In this document: piece by piece, positions 40,252 through 45,958 of the stretch
How positions within the stretch are numbered: position 1 is the first letter of the stretch
How the letters are laid out: the number at the start of each line of letters is the position of its first letter
Assembly: GCA_902798545.1 (NCBI GenBank)
Contig: CADBWQ010000018.1
Coordinates: 1 to 45,958 of the forward strand
Source: Oscillospiraceae bacterium
Lineage (GTDB): Bacteria > Bacillota > Clostridia > Oscillospirales > Oscillospiraceae
Direction: 5' to 3'
DNA length: 45,958 bases
Notes under the pieces: generated by a model
What the model was told of the DNA's origin: nothing
Databases searched by the model: none
The model's input: the letters and a program-made list of their open reading frames with translations, nothing else
Position numbers and translations under genes: made by a program

Positions 40252-40596
40252 TCAAAACAGGCCCGGGAAACCACCGAGACCGCCCTGGAGTCTGGACATG
40301 GATTCGCTGGTCTTATCATCCGCCGCTTTCAGCGCACCATTCACCGCAGTGAGGACCAGATCCTGGAGCATTTCAACATCATCCGGATCCACAACCTCAG
40401 GGTCAATTGTAATCTCCTTGAATTCACGGGTTCCGGTGATCACTGCCTTGACAGCACCACCGCCTGCAGTAAACTCAAAGTCCGTGGACTCCAGTTCCTG
40501 CTGCATCTTCATGAACTCCTGCTGCATTTTCTGCGCCTGTCTCATCATATTCGCCTGATTGCCGGGCAAGCCCCCGCGAAAACCGCCTTTTGCCAT
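40252..40596 (-). CDS. YbaB/EbfC family nucleoid-associated protein
   Basis: 114 residues, full length. Gly-rich N-terminus MAKGGFRGGLPG followed by the Met/Gln-rich helix NMMRQAQKMQQEFMKMQQEL and the family core FEFTAGGGAVKAVITGTRE and ITIDPEVVDPDDVEMLQDLV. Dimeric DNA-binding protein, often next to dnaX and recR. AAGGAGG precedes the ATG. Here recR does not follow; transcription of this minus-strand pair ends at the shared terminator. Confidence 0.93.
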   Translation of the reverse strand: MAKGGFRGGLPGNQANMMRQAQKMQQEFMKMQQELESTDFEFTAGGGAVKAVITGTREFKEITIDPEVVDPDDVEMLQDLVLTAVNGALKAADDKTSESMSRLQGGLGGFPGLF

Positions 40597-40653
40597 ATTG
40601 TCTACCTCCTTGCCGTATTACATGACTATTATACTTATGAAAAGTGAAATGAT

Positions 40654-42360
40654 TTATGAGATGAAAGTAACTTCCTTAAACTGTTTCAGTTCATTGAGAT
40701 CACGGAGACCTTTCTGATCTCTGTTGAGTTCCGTAAACCTCACCGCCGCGGGAAAGCCCAGCACCTTCTCCGCCTCTGCCGCGAACGTATTTCGGACTTC
40801 AGGTTTTTTCAGACGATCAAGCAGGAAACCGGGAACAGCCTCCAGTACAAGATCCCGGTTCTGCAGTGAGACACGGAATCGGTCCGGGTCTTCCACCGCA
40901 AAACGCAGCTCCATCGGAAGCTTATTTCGCACCTGTGACAGAATGGTCCGCTCCTGCGCGGCAGTGTCGTCAGCGACAGGTTCTGCTGCAGATGGTGCAG
41001 GTTCTTCCGTTATTTCCGCGGGTGTCGGTTCTTCCGCCGTGAATGCTGCCGCCGTTTTCGGTTCGGCCGCTGAAGGCGGAACAACCTGTACAGAAGCATA
41101 AACCGGTGTTCTTACGGGTTCTTCCGGAGACTCCTCTGCAAAGACGACGGGCTCTTCCGGGGTATCAGCCTGCGAAACCGGCGCCTGCGGTCGCCCTGCC
41201 GCAGATGCTGCGGAAATACCGTTCTTCACCTGTTCCTCAAGGCGGGATACACGCGCTCTGAGTGCAAGGGTGCTGTCAGAAGTCCGACTGTCACAGAGGC
41301 TCACAATACAGATCTCGGCAAGCGTTCGTGGGTTGCGGACCTGACGGATCCGGATCAACGCATCCTGCAGGGTGTCTGCGCAGTACAGGAGTTCTTCCTT
41401 TGTCATTTCAGATGCAAAAGAATCCAGTACACTGCGCTCATAGTTGCCGGAAATCAGTTCCGCCGCACCGGCAGGTGCAGCCTTCACGATCAGAAGGTCT
41501 CGAATCAGTCCGTTAAGCTCCCCCAGGAACGATGCAGGCTCCTTACCGTCCAGCCAGATTTTCTGGAACCTCATCAGTGCTTCGCTGATGTTGTGCGTCA
41601 GAACAGCTCTCAGCAGCTCCGTAAGATTCCGGTTTCCGGCCAGACCCATCGTCTCATAGACAGTCTCGGTCATAATATGCGGGTGGGCAGAACACTGGTC
41701 AAGAATACTCAGTGCATCACGAACTCCACCTTCCGCCAGGCGGCCGATCTGAAGTGCCGCATCTTCATCCAGCTGCAGGTTTTCACGCGCTGCGATCTCC
41801 CGAAGATAGGCAGCAAGCCGATCCGTCGGGATTCGGCGGAAGCTGTGCCGCTGGCAGCGGGACAGGATCGTGGCAGGAACCTTCTGCAACTCTGTTGTCG
41901 CCAGAATGAACATCAGATGAGGGGGCGGTTCTTCAATAATCTTCAGCAATGCATTGAAAGCCGCCAGTGAGAGCATATGAACTTCATCGATGATATACAC
42001 GCGCTTCTTCGCAGCGGCGGGTGAAAAGACCGCCTCCTCGCGAAGATCACGAACGTTATCCACACCGGTGTTGGACGCTGCGTCCAATTCCACAATATCC
42101 AGAATGCTGCCGTCATCAATGCCCCGGCAGGACCGGCAGTTGTTGCAGGGGTTGCCGTTTACAGGGTGTTCACAGTTCACAGCCTTGGCAAGGATTCTTG
42201 CGCAGGTCGTTTTCCCCGTTCCGCGAGTACCGATGAAGATGTAGGCGTGGGAGAGATGCCCGGTACGAACCTGGGTCTTCAGGGTTTCGGTGATATGCTC
42301 CTGTCCAATGACGTCATCAAAAACTTTCGGACGCCACTTCCGATACAGAGCCTGATACAT
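40654..42360 (-). CDS. dnaX: DNA polymerase III subunits gamma and tau
   Basis: Clamp-loader ATPase. 568 residues from MYQALYRKWRPKVFDDVIGQ, with Walker A GTRGTGKTT near 46-54, a four-cysteine zinc module (CEHPVNGNPCNNCRSC) near 64-79, Walker B IIDEVHMLS near 119 and the sensor segment ATTELQKVPATILSRCQ. Domain III is followed by a Pro/Glu/Ala-rich linker (about 400-470) and a short C-terminal domain that contacts the polymerase in other species. The start at 42360 has GGGAGGAG upstream. The SRP RNA gene lies directly upstream on the same strand, as in Bacillus. Confidence 0.94.
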   Translation of the reverse strand: MYQALYRKWRPKVFDDVIGQEHITETLKTQVRTGHLSHAYIFIGTRGTGKTTCARILAKAVNCEHPVNGNPCNNCRSCRGIDDGSILDIVELDAASNTGVDNVRDLREEAVFSPAAAKKRVYIIDEVHMLSLAAFNALLKIIEEPPPHLMFILATTELQKVPATILSRCQRHSFRRIPTDRLAAYLREIAARENLQLDEDAALQIGRLAEGGVRDALSILDQCSAHPHIMTETVYETMGLAGNRNLTELLRAVLTHNISEALMRFQKIWLDGKEPASFLGELNGLIRDLLIVKAAPAGAAELISGNYERSVLDSFASEMTKEELLYCADTLQDALIRIRQVRNPRTLAEICIVSLCDSRTSDSTLALRARVSRLEEQVKNGISAASAAGRPQAPVSQADTPEEPVVFAEESPEEPVRTPVYASVQVVPPSAAEPKTAAAFTAEEPTPAEITEEPAPSAAEPVADDTAAQERTILSQVRNKLPMELRFAVEDPDRFRVSLQNRDLVLEAVPGFLLDRLKKPEVRNTFAAEAEKVLGFPAAVRFTELNRDQKGLRDLNELKQFKEVTFIS

Positions 42361-42386
42361 TCTCCTCCCCCCTGATAAACAGAATG

Positions 42387-42684
42387 GTGGCTCTTGACAA
42401 GACTGCACACCCTTCTTCGGAACCACCTTCATGTCCGTTACGCCGGCAGCCGGCTCAAACCCGGCTCCCCCGCGGCACACGAAAAGCACCGCTTAATGCT
42501 GCTCGGTTCCCCGCCTGACATGGTTCACGGGTTTCCGTTGCGCAGGACCGGATCGTCAACGCTGCTTACCGGGGTCAGACAACACAAAAGCAGACCTCAG
42601 TCGGGAATTCACCCCTGCTGTAGCGGATTGCAGGTTACAGGGCACCGCTAGCTCCCCGGCTAGTGCAGCCTTGTCAAAAGCCAC
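42387..42684 (-). ncRNA. ffs: Signal recognition particle RNA, large (Alu-containing) bacterial type
   Basis: About 298 bases on the minus strand. The 5' GTGGCTTTTGACAAG and 3' CTTGTCAAGAGCCAC ends pair to close the long rod. The Alu part shows GGGGAGCTAGCGGTGCCCTG and CAGCAGGGGTGAATTCCC-like strings, as in Bacillus scRNA. The S domain has the Ffh-binding hairpin GTCAGGCGG, tetraloop GGAA, CCGAGCAGC (about 42490-42525). It precedes dnaX, the same neighbourhood as in B. subtilis. The exact ends are estimated from pairing. Confidence 0.94.
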
Positions 42685-42691
42685 GACAGTT

Positions 42692-42720
42692 ATAATACAC
42701 CATTTTTCAGTTCTATGCAA
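42692..42720 (-). promoter_or_regulatory. Promoter of the SRP RNA gene
   Basis: On the minus strand TTGCAT (42715-42720) and TATTAT (42692-42697) are 17 bases apart; the expected start fits the 5' end of the RNA near 42685. It probably also drives dnaX-ybaB, since no separate terminator is evident between the RNA and dnaX. Confidence 0.7.
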
Positions 42721-42728
42721 TATTTTTC

Positions 42729-42756
42729 TTTACTTTTCGAAAATTTGTGTTATAAT
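42729..42756 (+). promoter_or_regulatory. Promoter of tRNA-Ala
   Basis: A perfect TATAAT (42751-42756) with TTTACT (42729-42734) 16 bases upstream. The tRNA starts 21 bases after the -10. It is back-to-back with the SRP RNA promoter, with fewer than 10 bases between the two -35 elements. Confidence 0.65.
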
Positions 42757-42777
42757 AGCATAGCTTTGAGGGAAAAT

Positions 42778-42854
42778 GGGCTTGTAGCTCAGCTGGGAGA
42801 GCGCACGGTTCGCATCCGTGAGGTTCGAGGGTTCGATCCCCTTCAAGTCCACCA
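42778..42854 (+). tRNA. tRNA-Ala (anticodon CGC)
   Basis: Acceptor stem GGGCTTG/CAAGTCC includes the G3-U70 pair that marks alanine tRNAs. Anticodon stem CACGG/CCGTG with loop TTCGCAT gives CGC; T-loop TTCGATC; encoded CCA. It reads the GCG codon only, which fits a fairly GC-rich genome. Confidence 0.93.
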
Positions 42855-42856
42855 TG

Positions 42857-42897
42857 AAAAGGCCTTGAAATGTTATCATTTCAAGGCCTTTTTTTTT
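42857..42897 (+). terminator. Terminator of tRNA-Ala
   Basis: AAAAGGCCTTGAAATG pairs with CATTTCAAGGCCTTTT-type arm (loop TTATC) and runs into nine T. It begins within three bases of the tRNA CCA. Confidence 0.93.
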
Positions 42898-43129
42898 AAT
42901 CTATTCACCTTCCGCAGATATATGTTCTTCTCCATTCTCTTTTCTGCCTGCTGGGTAAAAACTCAGTAAAGCTGAATCGGTTGACATAATATAGAAAAGC
43001 ACAGCGTCAGGCCATATGATGCCGTTAACTCAGCCTGCTCGGTCTGCTGTTTTGTGCTGATTGCGGATTGCGTCATCTGGTATTGGTCACGGTGAAATCA
43101 GAATTACACGTATAAAGGGGAATGCTTTC
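42898..43129. other. Gene-free stretch
   Basis: 232 bases of moderately AT-rich DNA between the tRNA-Ala terminator and the acetyltransferase gene. The longest minus-strand reading is 36 codons, without a convincing ribosome site. I see no RNA element or repeat in it. Confidence 0.5.
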
Positions 43130-43879
43130 CTATTTCATTTTCACCGCTTCAGTTTCCACCCAGGCAGGCCTGAATCCGCTGTTGAGAGCGATATTCTGCG
43201 ATTGAACATTTGCCGCCGCAGTCCCATAGAAGGGAATGTCTCCCCTCTCGATGATCTTATTCTTAAGAAGAGTCACAAGATAGGAGCCAATTCCCCTTGA
43301 ACGGTATTCCGGAAGTACATCAATTCCGATCTGCTGCCAGTGTGGCGCATCCTCCGAGCAGCCCGCCATCCCCATGATGATTTCCCCGTCGGTCGCGATG
43401 ACAGCGATCCTATCTGGGCGAGCAGGACAGGGTCCCGGATATGCAATAGCGTTTGAAAATAGCGGATTCCCATAGAAGGCCTTGATTTCGCCGTCATAAA
43501 ACCATTTCACCTGGCAGCACTCCTCAGCCTCAACATTGCGGCAGGGCAGGAACATGTGATGTGTCGGCGCTATCTGATACCCATATTCTTTCAACCCTTC
43601 ATCCAGTTTCGTGAGATTATCCACTTCGAATAAACGGTGCCCCTCTACATTTCTGATCAGGTCGCTCAGAAATCCGTGCAGGCATTCGTCCGCCATGATC
43701 ACAGTATTTCTGCCAGTCGTCGCCATCTCCATAAAAGGTTTGCCGGGGCTGTAACTCCTTCTTCCCTCACACAGCGCAGAGACTGTGACGATGTTCTCCT
43801 TCGCCTGAAAATCTGTCGGGGTACAGTTGTAATCAATGGACAACTGTCGCAGAAGCATTTTGTAATACTCCCTGTACAT
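43130..43879 (-). CDS. GNAT family N-acetyltransferase
   Basis: 249 residues. The C-terminal half is a GNAT domain: MGMAGCSEDAPHWQQIGIDV, then motif A with YRSRGIGSYLVTLLKNKI, the acetyl-CoA pyrophosphate loop, then NVQSQNIALNSGFRPAW. The N-terminal half has a second, degenerate GNAT-like fold with a FEVDNLTKLDEGLKEYGY segment. Substrate unknown. AGAAGGA lies a few bases upstream of the ATG. It lies in an AT-richer accessory stretch, and the preceding gene on the same strand ends 46 bases before its start. Confidence 0.85.
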   Translation of the reverse strand: MYREYYKMLLRQLSIDYNCTPTDFQAKENIVTVSALCEGRRSYSPGKPFMEMATTGRNTVIMADECLHGFLSDLIRNVEGHRLFEVDNLTKLDEGLKEYGYQIAPTHHMFLPCRNVEAEECCQVKWFYDGEIKAFYGNPLFSNAIAYPGPCPARPDRIAVIATDGEIIMGMAGCSEDAPHWQQIGIDVLPEYRSRGIGSYLVTLLKNKIIERGDIPFYGTAAANVQSQNIALNSGFRPAWVETEAVKMK

Positions 43880-43925
43880 GATCCTTCTCCCTGTTTTTCG
43901 AAAATACGGATATGCATTAAAATTA

Positions 43926-44597
43926 TTATCTGGAGCCTTCTATGCAAATACAAGCTTCTTTCATTTTTACTGGATGCCGGATCACAGTCCTTAATTTCTC
44001 TGGCGCAACTTTTCGTGCATCGCTCAGATAGATTTCATGATGCTTGCGTTTATCCGTGATGTCCAATTCATAACCTTCCTTCTCCATGAACTCGTGCATC
44101 AGCTGTACAGTTGCAGGTTCATCATCGTATGCTCCGATATGCATACACTGGACGCATAATCCTTCTTCGACTGTCAGGAACTCAACCTTAGAAAAATCCT
44201 GCTTTTTCTTTTTCGTTGCTTCGTCCACTGCCCACTTGAAATCATCCTTTTTTACAAAATCAGGAAGACGAATTACGGAAATCCACCGGAAATCTTCCTT
44301 GTGAGTATAATCAATTTCATCCACCGAATGCCGCTCACTCTGCCACCAGAATCCCTCCAGTGGCGGAACAACATAATCGAAGTACCCTTCAATCCGATGG
44401 TCGCCCTTCTTGCTCATTTTGATTGTGAAGGCAATTCCATACAGCAATCCGATAGACTGTTTGTATTCCCCGTTCTCCCGATTTGGATCTCCGCTTCCCC
44501 GCACAGCGATATAATTCATACCTGGCACCATCACAATTCCGGGCTTGTTCTTCGGCATGTAAAACTCTTTATATTCCTTCTTGAAATCAAATGCCAT
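43926..44597 (-). CDS. GyrI-like small-molecule-binding domain protein
   Basis: 223 residues, no DNA-binding domain. Segments GIVMVPGMNYIAVRGSGDPN, then IGLLYGIAFTIKMSKKG and a long loop with Trp-Trp (EGFWWQSE), belong to the GyrI/SOUL-like fold of stand-alone proteins in the COG4832 group. A ligand or hydrolase role has been proposed for relatives, but nothing specific is shown here. The start at 44597 has GGGAGG upstream. Lys/Glu-rich and lower in GC than the core genes, in keeping with the accessory stretch around it. Confidence 0.8.
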   Translation of the reverse strand: MAFDFKKEYKEFYMPKNKPGIVMVPGMNYIAVRGSGDPNRENGEYKQSIGLLYGIAFTIKMSKKGDHRIEGYFDYVVPPLEGFWWQSERHSVDEIDYTHKEDFRWISVIRLPDFVKKDDFKWAVDEATKKKKQDFSKVEFLTVEEGLCVQCMHIGAYDDEPATVQLMHEFMEKEGYELDITDKRKHHEIYLSDARKVAPEKLRTVIRHPVKMKEACICIEGSR

Positions 44598-44621
44598 TGC
44601 GCTGCCTCCCCTCATTCTTCA

Positions 44622-45026
44622 TTATGCTTTGTTCTCCCTGTAAATTGTAGTCATTTTCTGCACCAAAAGCGCAGTTTTCTTCCTTGCTTCTTTCGCCTCA
44701 AGCAAGTTTCCAAACGCATAATCCAGGTAACCAGATTCTCAATGTCCATATAATCTACGGTAAAAAGAAGCCTGTCATCTGCAGTATGGTCTTCTCCATC
44801 TGTTACTCAGCCTCAGTAGCCCTTATCGCTCCAAGGCAGTGTATCCTTACGACACAGTTTCCGTCGGTTTCTGATATCTGTCGCAGCTGCTCCAGATAGG
44901 GCCTGATGCCTGTATTTTTGCAGAATCATGATTCAGAAGAGAGGTAACATAGGAGATGCTCTCTTTCCACTTCTCTTTTTTCTTCGTAAGTGCTCCAAGC
45001 TCTTTATAAATCTCTGCTTCGGTCAT
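44622..45026 (-). pseudogene. Broken HEAT-repeat protein gene (internal deletion and frameshifts)
   Basis: On the minus strand the ATG at 45026 opens MTEAEIYKELGALTKKKEKW and then SLLNHDSAKIQA, a HEAT-repeat-type N-terminus. The frame then leaves register; a different frame gives RPYLEQLRQISETDGNCVVR and HCLGAIRATEAE before a stop, which reads as the last HEAT repeats of the same kind of protein. Further on are more gene-like pieces in two frames: DDRLLFTVDYMDIEN, then SGYLDYAFGNLLEAKEARKK to the stop at 44622. The middle of the gene appears deleted, and at least two further frameshifts follow. No intact product is possible. Confidence 0.75.
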
Positions 45027-45050
45027 TTCAACGGCCCCTCAGACTGGAAT

Positions 45051-45752
45051 TTAGTGTTGCTTACTCTGTCGTACCTTTAATGTCCTTAAATATGCCTTTT
45101 GTTCATCGGTAATCCTATAGCTTTCAATACTTTTCTGGATAGCCTTGTTATGCACCCACTCGTCCAACCGTTTATCTTCCAGGTATGGTAAAACCAGTTC
45201 ATACTGCTTTGCCAGAGCGGTTGCAAAATACCAGGCGATCATCATATTGACGTAATACTTCTCACTTTTGAGCTTTGCGACCAACTCAGGATAAACTGGA
45301 TCAAAATCATCATCCAGGAAGTGCTCCATCAGCATACCCACTCCAAATCTCACGGTATACGTCTTTTCAGAATCAATCCACTCTTTGATGTGCGTAAGAA
45401 GTACATCTTTGTGCTTCTTGAAGATCTTCGGAGACATCTGATCGCACGTAGCCCAGTTATCTACATAAGGCAGGAATGTCTCCAGGTTCTCCATGCATTC
45501 ATTCAGATCTTTTATCCGGGAAATGATAAAAGCCTGCAGCTGGTTTTCTTCAAAATACTGATGCGGCAGCTCTTCAAGAAAGTCTTTATAATCCCCGGCT
45601 TTCAAAATATCTATTGCCATACGCTTAAGCTCCGGGGTTCTCACTCCAATGACGGACTCCGGATTGATGGTCGGGATTATCTTTATCTGCATATCACGGT
45701 ACTTCAGATCCTGAAGATCATATAATTTTCTGTACAGATCCGCTTTATTCAT
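45051..45752 (-). CDS. AlkD-like DNA alkylation repair protein (HEAT-like repeats)
   Basis: 233 residues, all-helical, with the AlkD family segments VIGVRTPELKRMA near 33, PHQYFEENQLQAFII near 62, FLPYVDNWATCDQMSPKIF near 93 (Trp-Ala-Thr-Cys-Asp is typical) and NMMIAWYFATAL near 168. AlkD-type enzymes excise bulky or cationic N3/N7-alkylated bases without flipping them; many relatives of this subgroup are uncharacterised. I start at 45752, with AGGAG nine bases upstream. The HEAT-type pseudogene lies 24 bases downstream. Confidence 0.88.
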   Translation of the reverse strand: MNKADLYRKLYDLQDLKYRDMQIKIIPTINPESVIGVRTPELKRMAIDILKAGDYKDFLEELPHQYFEENQLQAFIISRIKDLNECMENLETFLPYVDNWATCDQMSPKIFKKHKDVLLTHIKEWIDSEKTYTVRFGVGMLMEHFLDDDFDPVYPELVAKLKSEKYYVNMMIAWYFATALAKQYELVLPYLEDKRLDEWVHNKAIQKSIESYRITDEQKAYLRTLKVRQSKQH

Positions 45753-45849
45753 TCCCTGCCGCTCCTTCGCATTCTCCAGCCCCAATGCCGTCTTTAATCC
45801 GATAGTAATCCTGCATCTTCACATTGAGTTTCACTTGCCTCGTTATTTA

Positions 45850-45958
45850 TTACTGTACGACCGTTCCGTTCCTGACTGCATCGGCAAAGGCTAAGATGCT
45901 TTCTGATTTCATGATAGCAAGTCCTTGTCTTTCATCGCCAAGTACCACCAACTGATCT
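45850..45958 (-). CDS. C-terminal end of an unidentified protein (cut by the window edge)
   Basis: On the minus strand the last 35 codons of a gene are visible, starting DQLVVLGDERQGLAIMKSE and ending RNGTVVQ with two stop codons in a row. The composition looks coding, but I do not recognise the family. It precedes the AlkD-like gene by about 100 bases on the same strand. Confidence 0.45.
   Translation of the reverse strand, partial: DQLVVLGDERQGLAIMKSESILAFADAVRNGTVVQ

Noticed and set aside
40804-40809. A6 slippery run near the dnaX 3' end, as a possible programmed frameshift for gamma.
   Set aside because: It lies about 30-40 codons from the C-terminus, beyond the point where gamma should end, and no pausing structure is evident; slippage would only trim the tail.
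42389-42489. Extended dnaX start at 42489 reading through the upstream region.
   Set aside because: That stretch is the 3' arm of the SRP RNA; the DnaX homology and a strong ribosome site start at 42360.

Overview
The window looks like the chromosome of an anaerobic low-GC-lineage Gram-positive bacterium of class Clostridia, most likely a Lachnospiraceae-like organism of moderate-to-high GC. The evidence is a PolC-type DNA polymerase III, the block pyrH-frr-uppS-dxr-rseP-ispG-polC, an ECF transporter module next to truA, a large Alu-containing SRP RNA in front of dnaX-ybaB, a zinc-finger Clp ATPase, and an oxygen-sensitive 2-hydroxyacyl-CoA dehydratase-type operon. The exact genus cannot be read from the sequence.

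Layout. Bases 1-4045 (minus strand) hold a fermentation operon: a CooC-like ATPase, two 2-hydroxyacyl-CoA dehydratase/benzoyl-CoA reductase-type subunits and the start of their ATP-dependent activator. Bases 4135-6524 (minus) hold glmM and a left-handed beta-helix GlcNAc-related protein behind what I read as a complete glmS-type self-cleaving ribozyme with its own promoter; glmS itself is not there. Bases 6651-16203 (minus) are the translation, lipid and replication block, which lacks cdsA. Bases 16303-19733 (plus) hold a 58-residue orphan protein and a two-gene flavin/iron-sulfur redox operon with an inverted repeat over its promoter.

Bases 19772-24502 (minus) hold an SH3-like gene remnant, a multi-PAS hybrid histidine kinase broken by a frameshift in a G7 tract, and an alpha/beta hydrolase. 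Bases 24534-27322 (plus) encode a lipoprotein with eleven TPR-like repeats and an SH3-like C-terminal part. Bases 27371-37972 (minus) hold a heterodimeric ABC exporter with a Nudix hydrolase, a ClpE/ClpC-type ATPase, CvpA, TruA and EcfT-EcfA-EcfA. A Val-Phe-Gly-Cys tRNA cluster (38118-38490) is followed by a GtrII-like membrane glucosyltransferase (plus), then ybaB, dnaX and the SRP RNA (minus), and a divergent tRNA-Ala. The last 3 kb (minus) is a decaying accessory stretch: a GNAT acetyltransferase, a GyrI-like protein, a HEAT-repeat pseudogene, an AlkD-like protein and a cut-off gene end.

How the parts work together. Most of the window is housekeeping: UMP kinase, ribosome recycling, isoprenoid/undecaprenyl precursor supply, S2P proteolysis, replication, vitamin uptake and protein targeting. 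The most unusual signal is the glmS ribozyme placed on a glmM operon. GlcN6P, the ribozyme cofactor, is the substrate of GlmM rather than its product, so the usual feedback logic is inverted or the operon does something additional.
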